A stretch of DNA of 64,000 bases from Corinectria fuckeliana (Eukaryota; Ascomycota; Sordariomycetes; Hypocreales; Nectriaceae). The DNA lies in the NCBI GenBank assembly GCA_019137255.1, contig WPDH01000155.1, positions 1 to 64,000 on the forward strand. The letters run 5' to 3'. Below the pieces are notes generated by a model. It did not search any database. It was not told where the DNA came from and was given only the letters and a program-made list of their open reading frames with translations. The translations under genes were made by a program, and so were the position numbers. Positions 35,174 to 47,421 of the stretch are shown here, piece after piece (within the stretch, counting starts at the first letter, position 1; each line of letters starts with the position of its first letter).

Positions 35174-37220
35174 TTACCTGCCTCGGTAATCGGGCTTTCG
35201 GGCCATGTTCACTGGGGGCGGCTCCTCGTCGTCTAGAGGATATGGGGGCGGCATGACGGGTGGCCGCCTCCCTCTCTGCTGATTTTCTGGAAGCGGCGTC
35301 TTGGGTGGCAGTGGGGGTGGCTCGATTCGTGTTGGAGGAGGTGCCGTCGCTTGCTTTGAAGACAACGGTCGCTGCTGCTCATCCGGGCTCGTGATGGAAA
35401 TCAAGTCGGCCCCCGAACCGTCTCGGTACTGCGACGGGGTGGGCGCAGATACCGTGAGGTGATCCGGGTCATTGGTCCGGAGGGATGGCGCGCTCGAGCT
35501 TGGCTGTGCCGGCTTTTGCCGATGGCCTGGAGGAGGCGAGCCCCCCGAAGTTTCGGTGCTGGGACGGATGCGCTCATTGGAGCTACGAGGGGAGCCGTGG
35601 CCGTTGTGGACGTGAAGATTATCAGACCCTGACTCAAAAGACGATCGGCTCGGTGGGCTGTGTGGCAGTGGCACCGTCATCGGGTAGTCGCCGGGGAGCT
35701 CGACTGCCAGTGGCAGATCAAAGGTGCTCGACGTCGACTTGACCAACTCGGGGATCCCTCTTGCCGCCCGTTCGAAGCGTTGCTTGGCCCGATGAATCTT
35801 GGCCAGCTTCGTCGTGATGCCCCGGATCATCCTCTGCTCGGCGTCCTTGGCCATGTAGCGCCGCGTGCCTGTGCTGATATCTCCCAATCGATTCCACTCG
35901 TTCATGCCGAATTCGCCGACACCGATCTCAACGTTTAGGCGATAGTAGTTTTCGGCATTTACACCGCGCTTCGAGAGATGCTCCCGAATCATGTACTCGT
36001 GGATCTTCTCGCACCCTTCGATTTTTTGGATCAATTTCCTCCGCGCTTCGGCATACTCGCCCAAGAATCCCTCGTACCACATTTGCGAGTTCGCGTCGCT
36101 GCCTCTGGGTCTCCGTCCGGTACCGACACTGACAAAGACACCCACTTCTCGTCCCGGCCACTCCTTCACCACTGCCTCATCCAAGGCTTCGGGGCTGGGG
36201 TTGAACGTACCGAACCCCTCGTCATGGAATACCGATTGGCCGATTTGAATTGGCTTAAAGGCCAGGCCGATAGCACAGGTTGCGCGACCGGCCTGCCATA
36301 TCTTGCAATCGAATTCGGGGGGAGGCTCGTGACGGGAGTCGTAGGACCGGAGAACGGCGGGCGGTGAGCCTCGAGGAGATCCTTTGTACATGGCAGTAAC
36401 GGCGCTGCGAGGTTTGTCAGTGACATGCACGCTTGAGAACCATTAGGAAACGGCTAGGAGTTGGGCCATGAGCTACTTACGTCTTGGTGCGGTTCTCTCG
36501 GGAGTCGTACAATCGGGCGTTTGGGTCGCCGCCGTGGTGCCTTGAGCTTAATGAGGGACGCGACATCTGGGCGGCGGGGCTACGAGCGCTGAAGCTCACG
36601 ACGCTGGCGTTGCTGGCATTGCGCCTCGGGGCACCGGCGCTCGAGTAAAGGGCGGCGTTGAAAGGGCTGTTGAGGTCGGACTCGGTGCCGTCGTTGCCTT
36701 CCCTGTCGTTGGCAGTGTGCTGCTGTACAGCCTGCTTGATGGCGTCCTCGAGCTTGCTGGCCTTGAAGAGGGTGGAGCGGTAGGGAATGCCGGCGATGGT
36801 CTTGTCTGTCTCAAAGACCATGCGGGTCATGCGGACGTAGAGCTCCTTGCAAGTTTCGAGGTCGAGGCGCAAGCGACCGAGCATGAGAGCGATCAGGCCG
36901 CCGGTGCCGGTGCCGACGATGAGGTCGAAGTGGTCGCATGGCTTGGGGATCTCGTGTCGGCGAGGAGCGCGGCCTTCGGTTTCGACGAAGGTTCGGTGCA
37001 TCAACTCCTGGATGATGATGAAGATAGAGTAGCCACGGACACCTCCTCCGTCTGGCAGGGCGAGCGAGTTAGCAACGACTTTCGACAGAGATTTCCGCGG
37101 CGCCAAGGGCTGGTGGGAGTCCCTGGGCCTCAGACTTCGGAGCGGGCGCTTACCGAGCGAGAGGACACGGAGGGGAGGCCCCTTTGTGGTGTCCTTCCTC
37201 TTGACTCCATACGAGTCCAT
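35174..37220 (-). CDS. Patatin-like phospholipase family protein with altered active site
   Basis: Three exons (37220-37154, 37051-36481, 36404-35174) give 622 residues. The start MDSYGVKRKD is chosen because the GGPPLRVLSL-type lead-in to the patatin oxyanion loop follows at once; the frame stays open upstream but is low in protein character. The patatin domain has DGGGVRGYS (residues 23-31), then GTGTGG (69-74) where the family has G-x-S-x-G, so the nucleophile serine position (71) is glycine. The usual DGG of the second active-site residue reads DEG (Asp274 kept). Active patatins are Ser-Asp lipid acyl hydrolases; this one may be inactive or differ in mechanism. A low-complexity insert (about 140-205) is encoded before the second intron. 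The C-terminal 230 residues are Pro/Ser-rich and disordered, ending in polyproline motifs that could bind SH3 or WW domains. Confidence 0.88.
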
Positions 37221-40200
37221 GGGGGCGGGAGCCGTCTGGGCTGCGAAGTGATGTTTGCCTTGCGACCGTAAGTATTTCGAAGTGGGTGGGTATTGAAATA
37301 GCGACAGCTGAATCGCGGCGTCGAGGTGTGTTGAGGCGGGGTGAAGGGTGCTGTAGAGTCGCAGTTGGTGCTTACAATGCGGTCGAGGCAAAAAGAACGG
37401 ATGGGTTGTATGATGGGGAAGAGAAGAGAACTCGATGCAGGTAGGCGCAGGGGAGGTAGACTTAGGTATTCCTTGCGAAGGCGACTGACTGATTGCTGCC
37501 AGCCCAGTGGTTGCTTGTTGGTCACAGGTTGACAAGCAGCTTGGCAGCGCAACAGAGTGGGAGTTGGATCTGAAGATGGCGGGCATGTACCCAACTACGT
37601 AACGGTACCCGCTTCTCTGTACTTAGATTACCTGCTTAAGGTACCTAGCCTCTCAAGGCCGCTTTTAATCAATGGCAGTCCCCGGCACAACTGTACATTT
37701 GTACAGCAGAGAGCAAGGAGCCCGGTCCGTGTGACGCAACAGAAGACCTCACCCGACGCAAAGCATCGACGGGACGAGCGGGCAGCCCGAGCGCCTGAAA
37801 TGCCCTGGGACCCAAGAATAGGTACTAGCTCCAGTGGCTGGCTTGCCGTATCGCCCACTAAGAAGAGCGCGGGCACTGCGACGGGAACGAACTGGCGGAG
37901 ACGAGGGCTGTACAGCCCAAGCAACTTCCATGCGAGGCAGAATCCCCTTCGAATCTGACATGAGAGCCCCATTGAAGTACAGCCGGTAGAGCGGTACTTC
38001 AGCCAGGCTTATTCTCACTCAACCTTCGCCAATGCCTGGTGGAGCCTATCCTCTCACCACGAGGTGGGAGAGGGCTGTGCAGCGGCTCCTCGGGCTTGGC
38101 TCTCGGGTCCGAATCAAGTGCGAGAGAGTCTTTTCATGTCTTGTCTTCTCGCCTCCTCGCTTCGTCTCGCTTGCAAAAAAAAAACGTGTCGCGTCTATCA
38201 TTGCTCTGCCGGCCAGTCAATTTGGATTTTTCGAAGGCAACAATGGAGGCCAAGAGCCGTTCGCATAGATGATAGGTGCTGACGGGATTGCGGGATCGAT
38301 CGTTCCAGGGTTCTTCTACGGGCCTTCCAAGGGTGGGTAAGCCCACTCGCGCCTGGTGACCATTCCTGGGACACGATGTTTCAGCTGTTTCCGCTGGTTC
38401 CGTGGATTCTGCTGGTTTTATTTTTGACTGATGGCCGACCAGCAGTTTCCGAGCGATCCAGAGTGACGATATCTGCCAAGGGTCCGTTTGACTTGGTGAG
38501 TTGCGGGGACGGGAGTGGCTGTGCTTCGCCACACTCGAGCCTTGTTCATCGTCATCGTCCAGCTCTCTTATCATCCATCTCTCGATCCATTGCGCTTCTC
38601 TACCACGAGATTAAGTAGCAGCCAGACACCCTTCGGAAACGGTATCGAAAGCAGGCGCACATCTGTTTTGGGTCGCCATAAATAGGAACCAGCTTCTTAT
38701 TCAGAGGTTAGCCTAACGCCAGTCTACCTAGCTAGGTAGGTGTGGCGGCGGATTGGGTTCCTACGTAGTAGAGTACGAGAGGGAGCCCGAGATGCTCAGC
38801 CAAGCCTAGTACGAATCCCCGTCCCTGCTAGAAGGTGAATGCAGGCTATGTAAAGCAAAACTGATGAACACGGAAAGCCAACTGCTAGTCACGGTGGGAG
38901 ATTCAACTTAAGGCGAATTGACTAGTGGGTGAACGATCCGTACTCCCTTCTACGTCCCGGCAGTCATGGCTACATACATACCTTTCTTCAGAGAGACGAG
39001 GCTGATGGCCATCTATCCTTGCCTACCTATCCAACGTCCGCTCACGCCGAAGTCAACTATGTACTAGTCTTGGTGGTTGGCCTCACGTGAAACGGGCATG
39101 AACCGAGTCACACGCCCGCACTTCCAAACACCAAATGGCAGATTTTAAAATCAAGACTTGACCTACCAATACCCTTACCGAGTCCGAATGTCCAATCAAG
39201 ATGCTTAGCCCTGCTGCGAAAATGCAGCGGACGGCAGCATGAAGCTGTCGAATCAACCGCCCTGTGGCACCAGGTAATTAGTCCCTCAATGGTTGCGCCA
39301 AATGGGATGGACGACGCGATTGGGGATGATGGAAGTGGAAGAGAGGGGTTTCCTTGAAGGATGAAGAGGGGTTGCCCCTTCATATGTGATGGTGTCGCCA
39401 TCCTCTATCACCCATCCATGGAGCAGCATGCAACTCTTGCAACTATGCCACAATGACTACCGAGTGGCGACGCAGCCTGAGATTGCATTTGATCTACCCC
39501 GCCATACTCCATTGCCCTGGATACCTAGATAACCAGGACAGGTCGAGGCCATCGCGGCCCTTGCTCGTCTTATCGTGTTGATCTAGCACGTCGATGTGGG
39601 GGTACGAAGTATCCGTCTGGGGTGAGGCCGACGAGGCCGACGGTGAGGCTGGCTCCCTCCAAAGAGGCGGCCAAAACGACAACAATAAAACTGGCACGCA
39701 TGCACGAATATGTACGAAGCGCCCCGCCCCGTAACATAAACAACAGCAACCTTGCATATGCATCAACCACAGCGGCCAACGGGGGACAAAGCACAGTCTC
39801 ATATCATCACTCGGCTGACTTTCAAGCCGCTCTGGTTGTATCCGTGCCGGTAGTTCATGGCTGAGGGGGTTTGTTGAACCTGCATCTTGGAAACCTGCCT
39901 TTCTGTAACGACGGTCGCCCCGATTTTGTAAGACTAAGTCCGACCTGACGGGTGAACTTGGAGTAGGAGGTTGCCGACCCTGTGTCGCCATCGCTGTCGC
40001 CGTGTCGTCGCTCGGCGGTGAGGAATTGGTGTGTGAGCGGGTGAGACGAGACAACGAATCAGCCCCGTCCTCGGCATGGATCAACGAGTGTGTGGATGGA
40101 CGATGTGCTGGACAATGGCATGTCTACGACTGCCGGTGTCGACCTGGGCGGCAGCCAGGCTGGGCTGGGCTGCTTCGCTGCTGGGCCCGGCTGGGACTCT

Positions 40201-42238
40201 GGGAGGGGCTGAGCCTATCATGGTGATGCGAGTTGTGCCTCTTGCTGCCGGTGCTACTGTAGCGTAGCCCTCTCGACCTGCTCGTCCACTCGCCGTCCAC
40301 TCGCTGGTTAGTCGCCGCCCTCTTGTTGTCCTCAGGTAGTCCTCCAACTCTCTCTCATTGCTCACGCAGCTTGGCAACCTCTCCACGTCTGTGTCTCTTG
40401 GTGCCACAGTCTGCATCGTCCGCAAATCATCCCTCGATCCTCGGACAAGCTCCGCTCATTGACCACTGGCAATCCCCAGCCAGGGTGGCAGAGGGGAGAG
40501 GTGCGCTATTGCTCCACCTTACGGAGGCCGCGGCCGCATCGTCGGGTAGCTAGGGTAGCGAGGTGCTAGCTGGAGTGGTAGAGTCCTACAGGCAGGCCTC
40601 TTCTCTGCTGACGTTGGGAAACGGTCTCATCCCAGGTGCTGTTCGAGAGCAGCCAGGGTAGGGCATGTGTCCCAATATGCCTCAGGCGTGCGACGCACAC
40701 CTAAGATGGACAGAATATCTAGCCAAGAGGGTGCTGGGGCTTTTAACATGATCGTGGGAAGATGTTGACGATACTCTTGGATGGTCAAGGTGGGTGGCAT
40801 TCGGAGTCTTGCTTGCAGTGGGAAAGATGCGATGCGCACCCACGCTCACGCCCACACACATGCCAAACGAATTAGGGGACGAGGGAATAGAGTGAGGGGG
40901 ATGGAAGGTAAGCAGTGCCCCATTGGCTGCGTCCGCACCAGAACTAGCCGGCCGCGTGTCTGCAGCGTTGTGTACTTCGTGGTGTGGTGAGTGTAATTCC
41001 TCCCCATCTGCTTGGCCTTTCGCTGGGCTTGTCTCCCCGCAGTCTTTCTATCTTTCAATTAATCACCTAGGTAGGTACTATAGGCGTCGGGTGTTGGCAT
41101 TCCCTCCGCTCTACTTGGGTATTTCGGGTCCGCCATCCTGTAGGTAGTCGCCCTTTGTCTTGGTCTTGCAAACCTTGGTCATTGTTTTGAACCTGGTCCT
41201 TGTCATGTAATGATCAGATGTCTTGCTCCTGGACTGAGGTACGAAATAACAAGTCAAACAGACACTGCGTGAGTACGTTGATACCACGTAACGTGCGTGT
41301 TGTGTTGTATGTACGTAAGTATGTACAAAAGATCCGTGTGAGATGGGTGACTGAGTGTGTGAGCCTGTGAGTGTGAGGATGTATCATGTGTGTGAGGTGA
41401 GAGGGGGAGTGATGAGAGGCTGACGGGAAGGCGGACTCCGCCCCTCTCTTACCCCCTTCTTGCTGCCCTTTGCTGCGCTGTTTCCCGCGCCTTCCAAGTC
41501 GCTACTACTACTATGTACCTTCTGAGGTCTGAGGTGCTTGCCCCCACCCCGTTTTCCGGTTTGCCCGTCGAGTACCTAGAAGCCCCGTTTTCCCACGGGC
41601 CAAGCTCCTCGGGTCCTTTGCTCCTCGCCTATACACCAATCATGAGCCGATATTCCCCCACATTTCCATATTGGGTGGCAGAGACACGACAGCCTTGCCG
41701 AGCCTCGATCCCCCAATTCCAGCCTACGCCAGCCTTATTCCCTCTCTCTTCCCTCCCACTCCTATGGTCTCTCTTTTCGCTCCCACTCACCCACATCCTC
41801 TCCCACTCTCACCCTCTGACTCTCCCTTGGGCCATTTTCCCTTTCTCTGCCTTCCTTGTCGGCCTTCGATCTCTGTTTTGTTCCCTCTCTCGACCTCTCC
41901 CCTCACCCCATCTCCCTCTCTTAGTGTCTCGGTATCTCCCGGAATCTCTTCAGTCTATCGGCCAATCTCTCCTTTCCGCTTCGTTGTGCGGCCTTGTCCC
42001 CCTTCTTCAGCTCTTCTTCTCAGCCTCTCGTCACTTCGTCTGCCTTCGTCTTCGACTCCGCTGCTCCATTCTCTCCAGCCTGGAGGCCCTATTTCCACGT
42101 CGCTACCTAGGCCCCTCTTGCTCCAACACCTGGTCTGGACCATCGCCTGCCCGCTGCTTTACCCGTCCGCAAATCAATGGTCACCGACGACCCTCGCTGC
42201 TCCTCCTCCGAACCGTCCACCACCGCTTTTCCCAGTCC
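37221..42238. other. 5-kb intergenic region
   Basis: No supported gene. It contains the patatin gene promoter on the left. On the right is a strongly C/T-rich leader (about 41430-42238) in front of the caspase-like gene; the pyrimidine richness removes stops and opens long frames that do not look like protein. Open frames near 38.1-38.6 and 39.5-40.1 kb are of random composition. Confidence 0.55.
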
Positions 42239-44903
42239 ATGGAACCCTCCAGCAAGAAGCGGAAGCTGGCCCCAAAGGTCAATGCTACCACGCCCAAGCC
42301 TCAGCCTGCACAGTATCCCCACGAATCGGTCAGCCCTCGAGCCCCCCAAGCGCCCAGGTACTAGTTGTGCTAACATAGCTTCAACAGCCTCAGCAACACT
42401 ATCCCGTACAACAAGAAGCGCCCATAGCGGAACGCCATGACTTCGAATCCTTTGCCCGCCACCTTCAGGATGCTGCCATGCTCATCCAGCGCCAGACGGA
42501 GCGCCATCCGTACACCGACGTTTCCGTTCTGTTGTTGAGGTGGGAAGAGGATGACTCCGTGGACGATGACCTTGTTGCCTTGGAACAGGTCTTTCAGAAG
42601 CAGTACAACTTCGGCACTGAACGATGGCATATCCCCACAGTCCCCAATCCCAGTATCAAACTGGGCGTTCAGATGGCTTCTTTCCTCGAAAATGCCAGAG
42701 CCAATCACCTTCTCATCGTTTACTATGCTGGTCACGGTTATGCAGGACCCGATGGCCAGCTCTTCTGGGCGTGGTGAGTAGGCTACTCCCTGACCAGATC
42801 CGCCTCCTCTTGTGTCTGACCACCGTTCATAGCAATGCTCGGGAAGACGCTGCGAAGCTCAAGTGGGACGGTGTCCGCTGCTTATTCGAAGATGCTCAAT
42901 CAGATATCCTCTTGTTGCTTGATACGTGCTCAGTACCTGATCCCCCCACAGCAGGCAGTCACGGAGTGAAACAGGGTATTGCTGCTTGTACTCCGGATCG
43001 CACGCCGCAGGATGGCTCAGAGCGCTCATTCACATCTAATTTGGTCGAAGCATTACATAAACTTGGCTCCGGCAGACCCTTCAGCGTCCAGAAGCTACAT
43101 GAGGAGGCCCTTTCCTTAAGGCAGCAAAGCCTTCAAGCTTCCAGGACAACCAATGGAGGCACTGCAAATCCACAGCCTGCTTCGCAAACCCCGATCATCT
43201 TCACCCTCACACCGGGAAAGGGCCAGAGCCTAAGTCTCGCGCCATTGCCCGCCCGGGCACAGACGACGGGCTTGCAAAATGGTGTCGACGCGGATGGTCA
43301 GAGTGCGAAGGATCGCGAGGACCAGCTCATCGATCCCGAATCTGTTGTTGATCTTAGATTCGAAGAGCCCCGGATCCTCGTTTGTACTACCTTCGTTGGT
43401 GATGCGAGTCCTGACATGTCATTCTTCTCTCAGTGGCTTCACAACACGCCGCCTCTCGGGGCCAAAATCGCTGTTGAGGGAATGTTTTTGGGCCCCCCTA
43501 CAATGCTCCTCATTTCTATGCCACACTCCATATGGAACGTGGTACAGCACGACAAAGTGTGCTGTTTCCTGGGGTACATCAGCTCGCATAACATGATCCA
43601 TCTGTATCAAAGGCTGGTCGGCTCTTCGGGCATCAAGCCGTCGGCGAAGGAAGTGGAGGATGGTCGTATCCTCTTAGAGGCCAGGGAACATGCCGTGGGC
43701 ACACCAGCACGCATGCGTCGGGACGGGGACGGCCAAGAACACTCGTTCCACTCATCTGCCTCGAGAGATGGACCCGTTCCCGTTGACCGACCCGACTTGA
43801 TCCCCCAGACCAGCCCTTCAGCTGGTGCGTACGCACCCATCACCCCCGTGGCCCCCCCTACCAAGCCAAAGGACGAAGTGGAGGATTCTGCAGAGATGCA
43901 GGAAGCGGCAGAGCAGTTGAAGGCCCTCAGCCACGTTCGTCATCGCAGCGATGAGGCCCCCAAAGGTGTTGATCGACCCCGAACGACCTTGCCAGATGGT
44001 CTGCCCGAGGTCAGGACTGAGGAGACGGGCTCGTCTCATGACGCGAACGAATCCGGCGTTGACGACTCTATGGTATCGACAGATCTCAAGATGACACCTA
44101 ACTCGAGATCAAAGGCTCCCCGAAGGTCACTCCCAAAGCAGGACACGCGATGCAATCATTGCAGTCATACCCCTTTCAAAGATTCGTCGTCTTTGCGAAA
44201 GCATATCGCGGCTGCCCACACTCGACCGTTTCCCTGTGCTTTCTCGTTCGCCGGTTGCACGAGCACTTTTGGATCTAAGAACGAATGGAAACGGCACATT
44301 TCCTCTCAACATCTCTGCCTTCAGTACTATCGCTGCTCTGCTTGTACACACAGCACGGCGGAGGGCAAGGGCAATGAGTTCAACAGGAAAGACCTGTTCA
44401 CGCAACACCTGCGCCGGATGCATGCTCCCTTCCAGATCAAGAGAGCAATTGCAAAGGGTGACAGCAAACTTCAGACAGAGTGGGAGGCGCACGTCAAGGA
44501 AATGCAACAGTCTTGCCTTGTCCAGCGCCGCCATCCTCCTCAACGGTCAGCATGCCCGAAGGACGACTGCTTGACCGCTTTCGTAGGGCCCACATCGTGG
44601 GACGAGTGGACCGAGCACGTCGGGCGGCATATGGAGAAGGGAGAGGGTCAACGATTGGGTGTTGACGGGCTTCTCGCAAAATGGGCGTTGGAGGAGAGCA
44701 TCATCGAACCCAAGGGAGATGGCGAGTATCGACTCTGCGCAGGAAATGGAATGGGAGGTGGACCCGGAAATGGGGCTGGACCGGTTGGGCTGGATCACAA
44801 AGATCCGGCTCCTGTGTCATTGCTGGAGAACCCACATCCCGATGAGCCATCAGCATTGGAGGCTAAACCCACAGAGGACAGAATGGAGGTTGACACAACC
44901 TGA
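42239..44903 (+). CDS. Caspase-like (peptidase C14) domain fused to C2H2 zinc fingers
   Basis: Three exons (42239-42328, 42388-42773, 42833-44903) give 848 residues. The first intron uses donor GTCAGC and a GCTAAC branch point (59 bp); the closer GTACTA donor would leave only a 30-bp intron and the wrong frame. The N-terminus has a nuclear-localisation-like KKRK. Residues about 45-320 resemble a caspase-haemoglobinase fold, with the catalytic dyad visible as His146 in VYYAGHGYAG and Cys191 in LLLLDTCSVPD. A disordered Pro/Ser-rich linker follows. Four Cys/His clusters of C2H2 type start at residue 599 (CNHC), with the last at 733 (CPKDDC...HVGRH). It may be a nuclear cysteine-protease-like regulator; the substrate and DNA target are unknown. 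The fold call rests on the two motifs and their spacing. Confidence 0.8.
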
Positions 44904-45636
44904 ATCCTACCGACGAAAAGGGGCTTGGCAGAAGCGGAGATTTCTTTCTATTCAGTCTTACGAAACGACGAATGGGCGAACTCGCGATAACGACGAAACG
45001 ACATGAATGACATGATATATTTCTTGGTTCTGGATGATTGGTCGCTCGCTGCTTGGCGATGATGATGTCTACGTGCGGATGCGGACACGTTATACGAGGC
45101 GTTCTTGCATTTTCGTGCTCTAGGAAGGTGGAGCGATATTGCCGTCGACACTTTAGAGCCATGATGTGGGCATCGAGGCGCATGTATGAGACCGAGAAAA
45201 GCAACATATATATGTGCGAGGGAAAGGAAAAAGGAAAAGGGGGAAGGAAGATGGATATGTGATGTGTGTTATGTGTCAATGATAGTGAGAGGTGGAATTG
45301 AGGCTTAAACTTGATCAGGGGGTATTTCCCAGGATAGTCAATTGAGAAATCACTTCCAATCACCACAGAAGCATGTTTCAGGTGACTTGAAAGAAAGAGT
45401 GAGGCTGGGATATTCGTAGTTTCTGATCCTAGGATTTTATGGCCTTGCCCCTGGATGAATATGCGATGAATCTTCGAAACTCCTGTAAGCACGGACCCCG
45501 ATAGAGAAATATTGCCACACCAGTTCTGTTAGGTACACAACTCCACTTGACTATCCGGGGCTAGCCCAAGACAAGACAAGACAAACCTCTAAAGACGACC
45601 CAAGACTGGCGCCAGCCCAGCCCAGCCCAGCAAGAC
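44904..45636. other. Intergenic between caspase-like and coiled-coil genes
   Basis: A 3' flank and a promoter. A long minus-strand frame (44863-45492) overlaps the end of the caspase-like gene and has no recognisable motif; I regard it as chance. Confidence 0.6.
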
Positions 45637-47006
45637 ATGAACTTTCCGACGCCTCCAAATCCCCACGATCCATCTCCGTCCGCGTCTGCATCCGCGTCTG
45701 CGTCTGCGTCTGCGTCTCCATCTCCCCCCGCGGCTCGACACCACCAACAACAGCAGCTCCCTCCCCACCCGCAGATTTCGCCTCAACAGCAGACTGCGCA
45801 GCAGGTAGCTTATCAGCAGCTCGGCAGCAGCAACGGCAACGGCAACGGCAACGGCAACGCCATCAACGGCGGCAGCAGCGGCGGTGGTGGTGCTGGCAAC
45901 AATATCCAGAGCCAACAGCAGATCCAGCTCCAGCAGCAACAAGGCCAGCAGCAAGGTCAACAACACCTGCAACAACACGCAACCATGATGAATGGCATGA
46001 ATGGCACCAACATGGCCGCTGGCATGCCCGTGCCTACTCCCGCCGGCCACCAGGCCGAGCTCAACTACATCTACGGTATGGTCGAGGAGCTCAGTCGCCA
46101 GCTAACCGACAACCGCCGTGTCACCGAGGACATTGTCAGCGGGCTGGGCCGCGTAAGGAATCGGGCGAGGACTCGCGGCTTGGGGAACGAGGAGGTGATA
46201 GATGGCGCTGCAGAGGACCTTAATGGTATGTGCCTATCCGGCATCCTCACCAATGCCTCGCAGCTTGGCTGGGCGCACTACTAACACGTTTCTTTCCTTC
46301 TCCGTCAGGCCAAGAGCAGAACATCGATGCCCTCATCTCCCTCCTTTCCGAATCGCTCGAAAAGGCAAAGTTCAGCCGCGATGCCAACGCCAGCCTCCTC
46401 TCCCAGTACGCAAACGCAATGGCCCTCATGCTGCGCCAGTTTCACGACTACAAGACCAAGCACGTCACTGACGTCGCTGCCTGGCACCGCTCCTACCGAC
46501 GCCAGCTCGCCGACGCCCGCGACGAAAACGCCCGCCTGCGCGAGCAGATCTGGTCTATGCAGCGCCACGCCGGCAAGGCCAACGACAGCCTGCGCGACTT
46601 CCGCCGCAAGTACGACGAGAATGAGGCCCGCTGGGACCGTCGCGTCGACGACAAGGCCGCCCGCCAGGAGCTGCGCTTCTGGAAGCGCATGGCCATGCCC
46701 GAGCTCGAGGACGACGACCCTTACTGGAGCGACGACGACGACATTATAGACTCCGCCGAGAAGGATCGCCTGCGTGACCTCGACATCAAGGCCGCGCAGG
46801 AGCAGCTCGACAGCCAGGCCGAGGACAGCGACGGCGGCCCGCAAGGGCCTCAGATGCACATGATGGGCATGGGCATGGGCATGCCGATGAACATGATGGG
46901 TGGCATCGCCATGCAGCGCGAGGACTCGGCCACCGGCCATGGCATTCCTGCACCGCCGCCGCGGCCTTCAAGCGCGGCCTCGAGTACCGGCTCGACGGGG
47001 CAGTGA
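45637..47006 (+). CDS. Coiled-coil protein of unknown function with low-complexity N-terminus
   Basis: Two exons (45637-46225 and 46309-47006) joined across an 83-bp intron (GTATGT, branch ACTAAC, GTCAG) give 428 residues. I do not recognise a named family. The first 140 residues are low complexity: a Ser-Ala repeat, Gln-rich blocks, an Asn-Gly repeat and Met/Asn-rich sequence. Residues about 145-340 are charged, strongly helical and heptad-like (ELSRQLTDNRRVTEDIVSGL, then LISLLSESLEKAKF and LADARDENARLREQ), as in a long coiled coil. An acidic stretch (ELEDDDPYWSDDDD) follows, and a Met/Gly-rich and Pro-rich tail ends the protein. No signal peptide or membrane segment is seen. Gln/Asn-rich ends plus a coiled coil suit a scaffold or transcription co-regulator, but that is inference. 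Confidence 0.85.
45678..45720. repeat. GCGTCT-type hexamer repeat encoding Ser-Ala
   Basis: Tandem GCGTCT/GCATCC hexamers encode alternating Ser and Ala near the N-terminus of the coiled-coil protein. A second hexamer run (AACGGC, about 45833-45858) encodes Asn-Gly. Confidence 0.85.
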
Positions 47007-47421
47007 ACGACGACGGGACGCGGAACAAGACGAGATGGGATGAAATGGGGTTTACGTGTTTGATTCAGCGATACCCAACTGTAATAAATAACGTGCCAAG
47101 AAAGGGCGCGGGACGGTGTTTTGTATTTGCATCTTTGACGGCCAACTTGGAGATGCTAGGTGCTTTCTATAGTTGACGATCAAGGAACGCCAGGTATTTT
47201 ATATCTGTCGCATCTGTTCTCTTTTGTGCCATTGTGATGGGATACTTCATGTTGCCCTCTAACCTTTGATTCATCCTCGGGAGTATCGCCGTGTACAATT
47301 TTGTCATCCAGTGAACCACGGCCTTCATAATGATGATAATACATCTCATAGATACAATTACACGGCTTAGAATCCTGCCACAATCCTGTAGTCTGTTCTC
47401 ATAGCTCCCCAGCCTCACCTC
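47007..47421. other. Convergent 3' flanks
   Basis: About 0.4 kb between the stop codons of two convergent genes. It is AT-richer than the coding DNA and holds a likely poly(A) signal for the plus-strand gene. Confidence 0.6.
47083..47088 (+). terminator. AATAAA poly(A)-type signal
   Basis: AATAAA lies 77 bp after the stop codon of the coiled-coil gene, in the expected position for 3'-end formation. Fungal signals are loose, so this is only likely. Confidence 0.4.

Noticed and set aside
37221..37586. In-frame extension of 122 codons before the patatin start
   Set aside because: Composition is random, and the ATG at 37220 lies right before the conserved lead-in to the patatin motif.
39494..40084. 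196-codon minus-strand frame
   Set aside because: No domain, no codon bias and no splice-linked neighbours. It looks like chance in GC-balanced DNA.
41513..42238. 242 codons open in frame upstream of the caspase-like ATG
   Set aside because: The DNA is almost all C and T, which removes stops. The translation is Leu/Ser/Pro low complexity, and a good ATG followed by KKRK starts at 42239.
44863..45492. 209-codon minus-strand frame after the caspase-like gene
   Set aside because: It overlaps the end of a real gene and its 3' flank, with no motif or conserved composition.
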